NCBI GenBank assembly: GCA_002493945.1
Contig: DLAL01000020.1
Location: 1 to 50,801 of the forward strand
Source: Porphyromonadaceae bacterium UBA7048
GTDB taxonomy: Bacteria > Bacteroidota > Bacteroidia > Bacteroidales > Muribaculaceae
Direction: 5' to 3'
Length of the DNA: 50,801 nucleotides
Shown here: positions 8,773-18,174 of the stretch, piece by piece
How positions within the stretch are numbered: the stretch's first letter is position 1
How the letters are laid out: every line of letters starts with the position of its first letter
Made by a program: the position numbers and the translations under genes
The notes under the pieces: model-generated
Database searches by the model: none
What the model saw: only the letters and a program-made list of their open reading frames with translations
What the model was told of the DNA's origin: nothing

Positions 8773-9981
8773 GTGGCAAATATCTACGAATTGCGGCGCT
8801 ATGGCAAGGTGGTATTCCTCATCATCACCGCTGCCGTCGTGGCCATGTTTCTGTATTTCTCCGACAACCTCATCCGCGACCTTGCTACGGTCGAGCGCGA
8901 GCGCATGCAGCTGTGGGCCGACGCCACCAAGGAGATTGTGGCCACCACCACCCTTGCCGACGACTCCGCGCCCGATGTCGACATCGACTTCCTCCTCGGC
9001 ATCATCCAGAGCAACACCACCATCCCCGTGCTGCTGACCGACTCGGACGGCAACATCCTTCAGCACCGCAACTTCGCACTGCCCGTGGCAGGCGACACTC
9101 TCGGCTACGGACTGCCGTCAGACCCACGCAACGTCGACTTCCTTCATCACAAGCTCGACGAACTGCGCCAGTCGCCCAACGTCATCGCCATCGAGATCGG
9201 CCCCGGCGTCTCGCAGTTCCTCTACTACGAGGACTCGACCCTCCTGCGGCGTCTGAGCATCTTCCCCTATATCCAGCTGCTGGTGATGCTTGCCTTCATC
9301 TCAGTGGTCTATTTTGCCGTCCTCTCGACCAAGAAGGCCGAGCAGAACAAAGTGTGGGTGGGCCTCTCGAAGGAGACCGCGCATCAGCTCGGCACGCCGA
9401 TTTCATCCCTCATGGCATGGATGGAACTTCTGCCAGACATGGGAGTCGACGCCGATACCCTCGCAGAGATGAACAAGGACGTCAACCGTCTGAGCACCAT
9501 CGCCTCGCGCTTCTCCAAGATAGGCTCCGAGCCGAAGATGACCGACGAAGAGCTCAACTCCGTCGTCGGCGACGCCGTGGCGTATATGTCCACGCGCATA
9601 TCGCCGCGCATCACCCTCACTTTCACGCCCTACGACGGCCTCGTGCGTGTGCTCGCCTGTCCGCCGCTGCTGGAGTGGGTCATAGAGAACCTCATCAAGA
9701 ATGCCGTCGACGCCATGGACGGACACGGCTCCATCACCGTCACCGTCGGAAGCAGCCAGCTCGGCTCTTCGGTCGAGGTCACCGACACGGGCAAGGGCAT
9801 CAGCCGCAAGAACCACAAGACTGTCTTCAATCCCGGCTACACCACCAAGAAGCGCGGCTGGGGACTCGGACTCACCCTGGCCAAGCGCATCGTGGAGCAG
9901 TACCACCGCGGACGCATCTTCGTCAAGCAGTCCGCTCCAGGCGTCGGCACCACCTTCCGCATCGAGCTGCCCCGGGCCTGA
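8773..9981 (+). CDS. Membrane sensor histidine kinase
   Basis: A 402-residue two-membrane-segment kinase: TM1 about 12-29, a periplasmic region about 30-160, TM2 about 163-186 (FPYIQLLVMLAFISVVYFAV), then the kinase core. The phosphoacceptor is H204 in KETAHQLGTPISSL. The N-box (ENLIKNAVDAM), G1 (DTGKGIS) and G2 (GWGLGLTLAKRI) boxes are all intact. I chose GTG 8773 (VANIYELRRYGK) because the in-frame ATG at 8701 would overlap the previous gene by 56 bases and add residues unlike a kinase N-terminus. No cognate response regulator is adjacent, so its target is unknown. Confidence 0.85.
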   Translation: MANIYELRRYGKVVFLIITAAVVAMFLYFSDNLIRDLATVERERMQLWADATKEIVATTTLADDSAPDVDIDFLLGIIQSNTTIPVLLTDSDGNILQHRNFALPVAGDTLGYGLPSDPRNVDFLHHKLDELRQSPNVIAIEIGPGVSQFLYYEDSTLLRRLSIFPYIQLLVMLAFISVVYFAVLSTKKAEQNKVWVGLSKETAHQLGTPISSLMAWMELLPDMGVDADTLAEMNKDVNRLSTIASRFSKIGSEPKMTDEELNSVVGDAVAYMSTRISPRITLTFTPYDGLVRVLACPPLLEWVIENLIKNAVDAMDGHGSITVTVGSSQLGSSVEVTDTGKGISRKNHKTVFNPGYTTKKRGWGLGLTLAKRIVEQYHRGRIFVKQSAPGVGTTFRIELPRA

Positions 9982-10089
9982 GCGCCTTTCTGAAAAATCT
10001 TTAAAATCTGACATTTTGTCATACTGCCGGCATGGCATGTTATTTGCTTGATTGTTATTAATAAGAATCAAACAAATAACCGATATACT

Positions 10090-12144
10090 ATGCAGAAAGG
10101 TACCATAGGAGTAACCACCGAGAACATCTTCCCGGTCATCAAGAAATTCCTTTACAGCGACCACGAGATATTCCTTCGCGAACTGGTGTCGAACGCCGTC
10201 GACGCATCGCAGAAGTTGCGCACCCTCGCCACTTTCGGCGACTTTAACGGCGAACTCGGCAACCTCGACGTACGCGTCACCGTCGACGAGGAAGCCGGAA
10301 CCCTCACCGTGTCCGACCGCGGCATAGGCATGACCGCCGAGGACGTCGACCGCTACATCAATCAGATTGCATTCTCCGGTGCCGAGGACTTCCTCAACAA
10401 GTACAAGGACACCGCCAACTCCATCATCGGCCACTTCGGCCTCGGATTCTATTCGGCATTCATGGTGGCCACCAAGGTGGAAATCAACACCCTGAGCTAC
10501 AAGGAAGGCGCCGAGCCCGTCCTCTGGACCTGCGACGGCTCCCCCGAGTACACCATGGGTAAGGGAACACGCACCGAGCGCGGCACCGACATCGTCCTCT
10601 ACATCGACAAGGAAGACAGCGCCGAGTTCCTCAAGCAGGAACGCGTCGACATGCTCCTGCGCAAGTACTGCCGCTTCCTCCCCGTGCCCGTCATCTCCGG
10701 AAAGGAACGCGAGTGGAAGGACGGCAAGTGGGTCGACACCGACCGCGACCTCGTCATCAACGCCACCGAGCCCAAGTGGATGAAGAAACCATCCGAACTC
10801 ACCGACGACGACTACCTCTCATTCTACCGCGACCTCTATCCCGGCGAGGAAGAACCCCTCTTCTGGATTCACCTCAACGTCGACTATCCCTTCAACCTCA
10901 CGGGCATCCTCTACTTCCCCAAGATCAAGAGCAACTTCGACATCAACCGCAACCGCATCCAGCTCTACTGCAACCAGGTCTACGTCACCGACTCCGTCGA
11001 AGGCGTCGTGCCTGACTTCATGCAGCTTCTCCAGGGCGTCATCGACTCGCCGGACATACCTCTGAACGTATCGCGCAGCTACCTGCAGGCCGACACCGCC
11101 GTCAAGAAGATTTCGGGATACATCACCAAGAAAGTGGCCTCGCGTCTCGACGAGCTCTTCCGCGCCGACCGTGCCGCCTTCGAGAAGAAGTGGGACGACA
11201 TCCGCATATTCATCGTCTACGGCATGCTCACCGACGAGAAGTTCTGCGACGACGCCATGAAGTTCCTCCTCCTCCGCGACACGCAGGGCCAGTACTTCAC
11301 GCTTGACGAGTACAAGACCCTCGTCGAGAGCGCGCAGACTGACGCCGACGGCAAGATTGTCTACCTCTATGCCACCGACGCCACCGCTCAGTACAACTAT
11401 ATCAAGGCCGCCAACGACAAGGGCTACAACGTACTGCTCCTCGACGGCCAGCTCGACAACCACTTCGTCGGACTCCTCGAACGCAAGCTCGAGAACACCT
11501 CGCTCGTCCGCGTGGATGCCGATGTCGTCGACAACCTCATCCGCAAGTCGGCCGACCGCAAGGGTGCAGGACTCACGCCTGCGCAGACGGCCATCCTCTC
11601 GCAGCTCTTCGAGGACGAGACACGCAAGGTCGAGAAGGCATCCTTCGTCGTGCAGTTCGAGGCACTCGCTCCCGCCGACCAGCCCGTGGTCCTCACCCAG
11701 AACGAGTACATGCGCCGTATGAAGGAGATGGCCGCGCTCCAGCCCGGCATGAGCTTCTACGGCGAGCTTCCTGACAGCTACACCGTGGTGGTCAACACAG
11801 AGCACCCCATCGTCAAGGCTATCACCGAGCGTGCCGACAAGGCTCTTGACGCCACCGTCGAACCTCTCCTGAAGACCATCGACGAGCGTAACGCAGACGC
11901 CGAGAAGATCCGCAAGGACGCAGGCGACAAGCCCCTCTCGGCCGAGGACGACCAGCGCGTCAAGGACCTCGAGAAGGAAGTCAGCGATGCCCGCACCGCT
12001 ATGGCACAGGACATCCGCCGCTACGGCGACACCGAGCAGGAAGTCAGCCAGCTCGTCGACCTCGCCCTCCTCGGCAACGGACTTCTTCGCGGCGAACAGC
12101 TCTCGCAGTTCATCGCCCGCTCCGTGGAGATGATGCAGAAGTAA
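10090..12144 (+). CDS. htpG: Hsp90-family chaperone HtpG
   Basis: A 684-residue cytosolic Hsp90 homologue. The GHKL ATP-binding domain is clear: FLRELVSNAVDASQKLR, DRGIGMTAEDVDRY, and IGHFGLGFYSAFMV. The middle domain has FPKIKSNFDINRNRIQLYCN and VSRSYLQAD, and the C-terminal dimerisation region is complete. ATG 10090 (MQKGTIGVTTENIFPV) is the family start; an in-frame upstream ATG at 10048 lies in the leader. A weak promoter-like pair (TTTG 10015-10018, GTTATTTG 10039-10046) precedes it. It is a single-gene unit closed by a strong terminator. Confidence 0.97.
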   Translation: MQKGTIGVTTENIFPVIKKFLYSDHEIFLRELVSNAVDASQKLRTLATFGDFNGELGNLDVRVTVDEEAGTLTVSDRGIGMTAEDVDRYINQIAFSGAEDFLNKYKDTANSIIGHFGLGFYSAFMVATKVEINTLSYKEGAEPVLWTCDGSPEYTMGKGTRTERGTDIVLYIDKEDSAEFLKQERVDMLLRKYCRFLPVPVISGKEREWKDGKWVDTDRDLVINATEPKWMKKPSELTDDDYLSFYRDLYPGEEEPLFWIHLNVDYPFNLTGILYFPKIKSNFDINRNRIQLYCNQVYVTDSVEGVVPDFMQLLQGVIDSPDIPLNVSRSYLQADTAVKKISGYITKKVASRLDELFRADRAAFEKKWDDIRIFIVYGMLTDEKFCDDAMKFLLLRDTQGQYFTLDEYKTLVESAQTDADGKIVYLYATDATAQYNYIKAANDKGYNVLLLDGQLDNHFVGLLERKLENTSLVRVDADVVDNLIRKSADRKGAGLTPAQTAILSQLFEDETRKVEKASFVVQFEALAPADQPVVLTQNEYMRRMKEMAALQPGMSFYGELPDSYTVVVNTEHPIVKAITERADKALDATVEPLLKTIDERNADAEKIRKDAGDKPLSAEDDQRVKDLEKEVSDARTAMAQDIRRYGDTEQEVSQLVDLALLGNGLLRGEQLSQFIARSVEMMQK

Positions 12145-12165
12145 TTCACTTGATGTGATAAAATA

Positions 12166-12212
12166 ACACCGGGACTGTCCTTCGGAGGGCGGTCCCGGTG
12201 TCTCGTTTTATT
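12166..12212 (+). terminator. Terminator between htpG and the convergent nine-gene operon
   Basis: A strong GC-rich stem (ACACCGGGAC at 12166-12175 with GTCCCGGTGT at 12192-12201) is followed by CTCGTTTTA. On the minus strand the same stem is followed by TATTTTATC, so it probably stops both htpG and the operon ending at 12246. Confidence 0.85.
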
Positions 12213-12245
12213 CAGCTTGGGTCAGATTGTCACGTCTGTCTGAAT

Positions 12246-13766
12246 TCAGGCGTTTACTGTTGCGGCGTCGGGACTCTGGCGAGGGGTGAGCCACATGATG
12301 AGTGTCGACCACCGGGCTTTGAGCCATGCTACGAAGTCGTGGTAAGCCTTAGCTGCGTTTTCGACTATATTGTTGTTTTTGAAGAAGTTTACGATGGTGT
12401 CGTAGGCCTTCTCGGCTGCTTCGGCAGCAGGCTTGGTCACATTGTCCATGAACCACGTGGCGCCCTTTACGGCGAGGTAGGTGCCGAGCACCAGTCCCGA
12501 CAGGATGGTGAATACCGAAGTTCCGATGGCGCCTACGGTCAGCAGTACGGTGCCTGCCATGATGTACATGCCCAGGTTGAGGGCAATCCATCCCAAGAAT
12601 GCGTCGAGCAGGGCTCCTCCGATGTACTTGAGATACTTGCAGGCCTTCTCCCAGCTGATGCGGCCTTTGGCAGCGTCTGTGGTAACTTTCTCGCGCTCGA
12701 TGCCTGCGGCTACGGCTGCGCCGAGGGCTTCGGGAGTGGCGTCGGCGCCTTCGCTCTCGAGTTCGCCCTTGTGGAGGGCGATGTATGCGGCCAGGGCTGC
12801 ATATGCCTTGTAGTCGGCTTCGCTTATTTTCTTCTCGGACAGCGTCTGAGCGAGAGTTGCGTCGGATGCGAGAGCGGCGGCGATGAACTGGCGTTCGTCT
12901 TCAAGACCGGTCAGGCAGATGGTGTTGTGTGCCAGGGTCTCGCGGAGCAGTTCTTTGAGTTCGTCGAGGGTCGCCTGGTCTACGGTTCCTTCTATTGTTG
13001 CCCCCTGATTGAGGAAGTCGTTGAAGGAAGTGGCATCGCCCTGATTCATGGCGCGGCCGATATTCGAGGCGTCGAGCGTCTTCACCAGTGCGATGAAGTT
13101 GAGCAGTGCGGCGGCCTGCTGCTCGGGAGTGAGGGACTCTACATTCTCGATGCACATGTTGTAGAGCGTTTCGTCGTATTCGGCATCAGAGGGTTCGGCC
13201 TTGCAGAGCTCCTTATATGCCTTGTCGAAGTTGGTCACGCCCTCGATGAGCGAGCGGCATACGGCGGCGGCTCCTTCGGGAGTCAGGCTCGGTTCGTTGG
13301 CCAGGAGTTTCTCTGTCATGTTCGAGAGCGTCGAGAGCTCTGAATTGATGTTTTCGACGATGTTTGCGGCGTTGGCGCTGATGCTGTTGAGCTGGTCGGG
13401 GGTGAAGTTGATAGTTTCCATATTGAGTGTGTTTTTTTGTTTGCTTTCACCCTCTCTATGCTCGGTTTCGTCAGAAGGGACAGATGTCTCGCTGTTTTTA
13501 ACGTCGCTTAACATTTCTCGAATCTTTATAAGCAGCGCATTGGTCATTGAACCCGGAGCCGGATCGCAGATGATATTGTAGACGGGAGTTCCGTCTTTCG
13601 TTGTGTCGGAGAATCCGAGGCGGTTAAGGTCGTTGCGGCGCAGCTGTGCCAGAAAAGAGATAATCATATGAGGATTGCGGGCCAGGAAACTGCTGATTTC
13701 AGCGGCTTCTTCTTTGGTGCATTTGCCTGCGGCGTAGCGCTGAAGCTTTTCGTCGATGTTTGTCAT
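12246..13766 (-). CDS. Unknown membrane protein with anti-sigma-like N-terminus (last gene of the operon)
   Basis: A 506-residue protein I do not recognise. Residues 1-35 (TNIDEKLQRYAAGKCTKEEA, then AEISSFLARNP) resemble the short helical start of anti-sigma factors, which read 'YLDGELSxEEAxExxxHL'; no zinc-binding His/Cys set is visible. A charged low-complexity linker (about 95-115) follows, then a long helical, Ala/Leu-rich region (115-370) and about three membrane segments in residues 375-440, ending in a charged tail. A second possible start at 13421 (METINFTPDQ) sits right after the linker and would give a 391-residue protein without the N-terminal part, so one gene may make two products. 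It starts 23 bases after the upstream gene's stop. Confidence 0.75.
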   Translation of the reverse strand: MTNIDEKLQRYAAGKCTKEEAAEISSFLARNPHMIISFLAQLRRNDLNRLGFSDTTKDGTPVYNIICDPAPGSMTNALLIKIREMLSDVKNSETSVPSDETEHREGESKQKNTLNMETINFTPDQLNSISANAANIVENINSELSTLSNMTEKLLANEPSLTPEGAAAVCRSLIEGVTNFDKAYKELCKAEPSDAEYDETLYNMCIENVESLTPEQQAAALLNFIALVKTLDASNIGRAMNQGDATSFNDFLNQGATIEGTVDQATLDELKELLRETLAHNTICLTGLEDERQFIAAALASDATLAQTLSEKKISEADYKAYAALAAYIALHKGELESEGADATPEALGAAVAAGIEREKVTTDAAKGRISWEKACKYLKYIGGALLDAFLGWIALNLGMYIMAGTVLLTVGAIGTSVFTILSGLVLGTYLAVKGATWFMDNVTKPAAEAAEKAYDTIVNFFKNNNIVENAAKAYHDFVAWLKARWSTLIMWLTPRQSPDAATVNA

Positions 13767-13789
13767 TGTTCTTAGATTTTGAGAAGGGA

Positions 13790-14635
13790 TTATTGTTTGC
13801 GTGAACTGATGCCGTAGAGATAGACATATCTGTCTGAGGGCCGGTAGACCAGTGGCTGTCCTGCAACTGACGGGTCCGCGCTGTCCTTGAAGAGGTTCCG
13901 GGTCTCGTCGTCGGCTTCGGCAACGATTCTCACTCCTCCCTGAGCGAGGACGTCCACGATGTGTCTGAGTTTCTCTTCGATGTCGGCCACGCCTTGTGCC
14001 GGACTCATTTCGGCTACGGTCTGTTCGTAGGTCTCTGAGCTGAGTTCCCTTAGGGGGCCCGAGCTGAGAAGCCAAAGCCGGGTGTAGAAGTCAGCGGCTA
14101 CTGTCGGTGCGAAACTGAGGGAGTCCGGCCGGTTTCTGCGTCTGTCGGCCTCCGCCATCAGTTCGTTCAGACTCATGCTGTCGTATGTCTCGGCCGGAGT
14201 GATTCGGTCAAGAATGGCGCGCGCTTCGGCATCGGCTATATTGATTTTGTTGGCGATGTTTGCTATGAAGTTGGAGAAGAAACGCGTGGCGGGATTGCTG
14301 TGACTTCCGGATGCGCCTGAAGCAGCGTCATGGCGCAGACGTCCTATGGCCATTGCCAGGTTGCGTAGTGCGCTTGGGTCATCAGCGAAGAACTTGCGGT
14401 AGACATTCTCAAGGGCAGAAGCGGCCTTGGCCTCGTCGTCTTCCACGAGTTTTTTCTTAAGACCGGACCTGACTTCCGGACCGGCCAGATCGAGCAGCAG
14501 GTCGACGTTGCGTCTGAGTGCTTCGTATTTCTGTTCGATAATCCGGATTTCTGCCTGAGTTTCTTTAAGGGCAGAGCAAAGGTCCTTTATTGAATCCAGG
14601 ATTCGTTCGTTGTCGCTCCTAAATGACAATCCCAT
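13790..14635 (-). CDS. Coiled-coil protein of unknown function
   Basis: A 281-residue soluble protein with no signal peptide or membrane segment. Residues 8-60 (ERILDSIKDLCSALKETQAE, then IRIIEQKYEALRRNVDLLLD) look like a coiled coil; the rest is mainly helical. The C-terminus ends in a short strand-rich stretch (PSDRYVYLYGISSRKQ). It overlaps the upstream gene by 17 bases, so the two are almost certainly co-translated. The coiled coil followed by a helical body suggests an adaptor or assembly subunit, but no family is recognised. Confidence 0.72.
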   Translation of the reverse strand: MGLSFRSDNERILDSIKDLCSALKETQAEIRIIEQKYEALRRNVDLLLDLAGPEVRSGLKKKLVEDDEAKAASALENVYRKFFADDPSALRNLAMAIGRLRHDAASGASGSHSNPATRFFSNFIANIANKINIADAEARAILDRITPAETYDSMSLNELMAEADRRRNRPDSLSFAPTVAADFYTRLWLLSSGPLRELSSETYEQTVAEMSPAQGVADIEEKLRHIVDVLAQGGVRIVAEADDETRNLFKDSADPSVAGQPLVYRPSDRYVYLYGISSRKQ

Positions 14636-15290
14636 ATTTCTTCATCGTTTGAAGTGAATTATTAACGAAAACTTTGGCTGCCGACACCATCTCGTCGTCG
14701 GTCTGTTCGGCCTGCTGACTCAGCATCGCGAAGTCGCGTATGGCAGGCAGGCACTCCTTAAGGACTGCTGCAGCGCTGTTGGCGGTGCGCTCCTTTTCGG
14801 CTTCGCGCCTGTATCCGGCTGCGCAGGAGCGGTATGCTTCGGCCAGCCTGACAGAATCTGATGACTCGAACTGACTTAGAAAAGTCGCCCGGCTCATGCC
14901 CGGCCGGGTGTTGCGTGGCGGCATATGCCATCCTTTGTCATCAAGCAGTCCGCAGGCCACGGACATATTGTAGAGGAACAGCGCCACAGAGTCGATTCGT
15001 GTCGCCATGTTCGTCTGCTGTGAGTCCGGACTGAGAATCTTGCGCAGACGTCCTACGGCAGTCCGCAGACCGGAGTCTCCGAGACATTTGTCGCACGCGG
15101 CGGTGTACCGGCGCTCGGCTTCGAGAGCGATGTAGGCTTCATAACATTCGTCGGCGCCATTCTGTAGCGACGCGTCCCGTGCGGCGACTTCCTCTTTCCG
15201 GCGGCGCGCCACGATTATCGCAAAGGCTCCGCCTGTGATGAGCACTGCCAGCAGGAGCCATCCCCACAGGCTGATGAAGTTACATTCCAT
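14619..15290 (-). CDS. Single-pass membrane protein of unknown function
   Basis: A protein of 223 residues with an N-terminal membrane anchor (FISLWGWLLLAVLITGGAFA) followed by a positive cluster (RRRKEE), so the bulk should face the cytoplasm. The soluble part is helical (about 35-223) and contains two cysteines in DKCLGDS and SCAAGY contexts; no motif is recognised. The start could be ATG 15290 (MECNF), preceded by AAGGAAG, or ATG 15302 (MKEVMECNF). Either overlaps the end of the upstream gene (11 or 23 bases), pointing to translational coupling. It probably tethers other operon products to the inner membrane. Confidence 0.72.
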   Translation of the reverse strand: MECNFISLWGWLLLAVLITGGAFAIIVARRRKEEVAARDASLQNGADECYEAYIALEAERRYTAACDKCLGDSGLRTAVGRLRKILSPDSQQTNMATRIDSVALFLYNMSVACGLLDDKGWHMPPRNTRPGMSRATFLSQFESSDSVRLAEAYRSCAAGYRREAEKERTANSAAAVLKECLPAIRDFAMLSQQAEQTDDEMVSAAKVFVNNSLQTMKKYGIVI

Positions 15291-16326
15291 GACTTCCTTC
15301 ATTTTGTGGAGCCGGAGTATAGTCTTTCGCAAGGACAGCTTCGATCATGAACTTGTCGCGAATCACTATGTCCACGGCTCCGGTGATGTCGTTCAGCGGA
15401 GAGCGCACGTTGGTGTAGACCCGACCGGCGTCGGTGAGCGCGGCCAGCTGGCGTGACGATGTGAGGATTTTGACGATGCGTTCGCCCTCGGGGATGAACA
15501 GATTGTCCACGTCGTCGGGCTGCAGCTGGCTGGAATAGGTCAATATGTCATCTCCGCACAGTGCGACAAAGCCTCCCGTCTGGTCGGCGCAGACATCGGT
15601 GAGCTGTCGCCGGTCGAAGGTTAGCGAGCGGATTTGTCCGCCGGTATGTGACTGTACGATGACTTCCGCATCATTGTCGTCTTTGGGCAGGATGACCACG
15701 CGGTGACTCAGCGTTTCGCTCATGCGCGGGTGCGCCGATATGTATCGGTTGTCTTTTGTCAGGAGCACCAGTGCGTCGCCGGGTGCGATATGGATGTAGT
15801 CGATGCCATCGTCAAGCAGTATTCTTACGGCAGCCGGAGATGACTTCGAGCGGTTGATGTAGAATACATTGCGGAGCGGCGCATCGCAGTTGTCTGACTC
15901 CGGATTGAATGTCTTGACCGGGTCGGTCTGGCCACCGTTGAGTTCGTTGAGCGGCTTGAGGTCTGCCGTCTCGTCGGAGATGAGTTCTTCGAAACTTCTG
16001 CCGCCGAGTTCGCACAGTACCAGCCGGACCACATTCGCTGCCGTCAGCGTTTTCTCTTTGACACTGCCATCCGGAAGAGCGGTGGCTATGATGCCCCGGC
16101 ATCCGTCGCACTCGACAAAAGCATTTCCGCTTTCGTCGGTGCCCGTCCGTCCCGATGTCCCTTTGGCAGCTGCCGCGAGCACAGCCTGAAGGGCACGTTC
16201 GGACTCCTTGATGAATATTTCTTCATCAAGGGCGATGGTCAGAGCCTGCCCGGCCATCGCCTCGAGGTCGAAGTGCTCTCTGAACTCTTTGTCTGTCGCT
16301 ATGAAGACTCTATTGATATTGATCAT
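15280..16326 (-). CDS. Unknown protein with RCC1-like C-terminal half
   Basis: A 348-residue cytoplasmic protein. The N-terminal 120 residues are helical with one CxxC (VECDGCRG, about residue 74) in a small beta stretch. From about 170 the protein is beta-rich, with repeats such as GDALVLLTKDNRYIS, GFVALCGDDILTYSS and LAALTDAGRVYTN, which resemble blades of RCC1-type beta-propellers, though too few are evident for a full ring. It begins 11 bases after the AAA+ gene and overlaps the next. A scaffold or binding role is an inference; no function is assigned. Confidence 0.72.
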   Translation of the reverse strand: MININRVFIATDKEFREHFDLEAMAGQALTIALDEEIFIKESERALQAVLAAAAKGTSGRTGTDESGNAFVECDGCRGIIATALPDGSVKEKTLTAANVVRLVLCELGGRSFEELISDETADLKPLNELNGGQTDPVKTFNPESDNCDAPLRNVFYINRSKSSPAAVRILLDDGIDYIHIAPGDALVLLTKDNRYISAHPRMSETLSHRVVILPKDDNDAEVIVQSHTGGQIRSLTFDRRQLTDVCADQTGGFVALCGDDILTYSSQLQPDDVDNLFIPEGERIVKILTSSRQLAALTDAGRVYTNVRSPLNDITGAVDIVIRDKFMIEAVLAKDYTPAPQNEGSHGM

Positions 16327-16337
16327 GATTTCTTCGG

Positions 16338-18167
16338 TTAGTTGTGAGCCTGTTCGAGTTCGTTCCGGATAGCTTCATAGAGCAGTTCGTCGTAGCCGTT
16401 CCGTGCGCCCTCATACTCCGGAATCGTTTTTCGGCGCGTATCGACATTGCGGAGATTTATGAGATTGGTCTCTGATGCCGGGGCGAACTGGTTTTTGGCA
16501 AGTCTGATGAGGCAGTCGGCGATGCGGTCCATGTCGGTCTCGCCGTATGACTGCACTTCGTCGATAGCCTGAAAAAGGGCTTTGCGGAAGAGGTCGCGCG
16601 TATAGACGGGGCCGTTGGGACGGATGCCTTTGAAGGCACGGTAGATGATGAATTTCGCGTCTTCTACGATGCCTTCGATGTCGGCGCCGGTGAGGAACTT
16701 GCCATGCTTGCCGCAGTAGCGCATCACTTCGTCGAGGAACTCGTCGCTGCAGATGGCCGGGTCGAAATATTCGGCCGCATTCCTGGCGCTTCCTTGGATG
16801 ATGCCTCGGAAGATGGTGATGCACTCTTCCTTCGTCGGCATGAAGGTGAAGAATTTCTTGTCGAAGCGTCCGCGGCGCAGCAGTTCGGGCGGAAGCGCGG
16901 TGATGTCGTTTGCCGTTGCGAAGATGAAGCAGGGTACTGTCTTCTCCTGCATCCATGTCAGGAACTGTCCGAAGATACGCTTTCCCAGCCCCGAGTCGCT
17001 GTTGCCCGATGCCGACGCCGATGAGAACGCTTTCTCGATTTCGTCGATCCACAGCACGCACGGCGACATGTTTTCGGCAAGCCGGAGCACACGCCGCATG
17101 TTGCTCTCGCTCTGTCCCACGACTCCGCCGAGCACACTGCCCATGTCGAACTGTATGAGCGGAAGCTGGAGACTCTGAGCCACTGCCTTGGCCAGCAGCG
17201 ACTTGCCCGTGCCGGGAATACCGCTGACGAGGATGCCCTTGGGTGCGCGCAGCAGCCATGAGTCGCGGGCGCCGATAGAATCCATGATGAGACCGGCGCG
17301 GCTCTCCACCCAGTCTTTGATGCGTTCGAGTCCCGAGGCAGATTCACCGCTCGTCTTTTTGAGGCGCAGCAGCCCCTCCTTGATGAGCATCTGTTCCTTG
17401 GCCTGACGGATGATGTCGGAGGACTTCCCTTCGGCGTTGATATGGAACACGCCCGAGAAAGTCAGCCGTATGCGCATGAGCAGTTCTATTATTTTACGGC
17501 GGTTGAAGCCGCGGAGGTCGACGGTGAGGCTGTCGAGCATCCTGGGATAGGGATGCTCGCCTTTCTCTCGGGCGAACTGCAGTATGATGTCGCGGATTTC
17601 ATCATCACTCAGCGGCGGCACGTTAATCACCTCGACATACGGCTCGGAGCCGTTGGGCAGGCTGACTGTCGGAGCCTGAAGAATCAGCGTGCAGCGGCGT
17701 ATTCCGTCGCCCGGAAGCGATGACAGACGCTGGCTGATGAAGTTCATGATATTGCGGTCGTTGTCCTCCGTCGGCACCCCGTTGGCGGCCACGCCGTAGT
17801 TGCGGACACCGATGACGAACGGCACCCCTCCGGGAACCTGCGGTATGAGGTATCTCTGCTCGCACTCATCAGGCAGGAAGGTCTTCGACAACGGCTGTCC
17901 GCCGGGCCCATATCCGTGGCTCCACGAGCCTGTGAACATCTTGTGGTTGCGCAGGTTGTTGTTGCATACATAGATGTTGTCCGGCTGTCGGGTATGGTCA
18001 TCGTCGCGCATCCACCCCTCTGTAGTATTGTACCAGTAGGGCACCACTTTTCCGGTCCTGAGCACTTCGTCGATAAGGCCCATATCGTCACTTTCGATGA
18101 ATATGACGGGCACTCCGGCGCCGATTGCTTCGCGGCATTTGTAGATTATGTTTTCAAGACTTGTCAT
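16338..18167 (-). CDS. Ycf46-like AAA+ ATPase
   Basis: A 609-residue protein with an N-terminal alpha/beta domain (IYKCREAIGAGVPVIFIESD...) of the type seen before the AAA module in Ycf46-like ATPases, then a helical linker (about 220-300) and one AAA+ domain (about 300-560). Walker A is GIPGTGKS (316-323), Walker B VLWIDE (371-376), sensor 1 FATAN (416-420) and arginine finger LLRRGRFD (429-436). It probably forms a hexameric ring that remodels or unfolds a partner. No protease domain or HEXXH is present, so it is not FtsH. ATG 18167 is chosen, seven bases after the Hsp70-like gene; upstream in-frame starts lie inside that gene. Target unknown. Confidence 0.85.
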   Translation of the reverse strand: MTSLENIIYKCREAIGAGVPVIFIESDDMGLIDEVLRTGKVVPYWYNTTEGWMRDDDHTRQPDNIYVCNNNLRNHKMFTGSWSHGYGPGGQPLSKTFLPDECEQRYLIPQVPGGVPFVIGVRNYGVAANGVPTEDNDRNIMNFISQRLSSLPGDGIRRCTLILQAPTVSLPNGSEPYVEVINVPPLSDDEIRDIILQFAREKGEHPYPRMLDSLTVDLRGFNRRKIIELLMRIRLTFSGVFHINAEGKSSDIIRQAKEQMLIKEGLLRLKKTSGESASGLERIKDWVESRAGLIMDSIGARDSWLLRAPKGILVSGIPGTGKSLLAKAVAQSLQLPLIQFDMGSVLGGVVGQSESNMRRVLRLAENMSPCVLWIDEIEKAFSSASASGNSDSGLGKRIFGQFLTWMQEKTVPCFIFATANDITALPPELLRRGRFDKKFFTFMPTKEECITIFRGIIQGSARNAAEYFDPAICSDEFLDEVMRYCGKHGKFLTGADIEGIVEDAKFIIYRAFKGIRPNGPVYTRDLFRKALFQAIDEVQSYGETDMDRIADCLIRLAKNQFAPASETNLINLRNVDTRRKTIPEYEGARNGYDELLYEAIRNELEQAHN

Positions 18168-18174
18168 GATGTGG

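Noticed and set aside
12198..13343. 381-codon plus-strand frame opposite the last operon gene
   Set aside because: The minus-strand product has membrane segments and coherent neighbours; the plus-strand translation is Cys/Gly-rich and starts inside the htpG terminator.
16338..18167. FtsH protease
   Set aside because: The AAA+ domain is present, but there is no C-terminal zinc protease motif and no N-terminal membrane helices; the N-terminal domain fits Ycf46-like ATPases.
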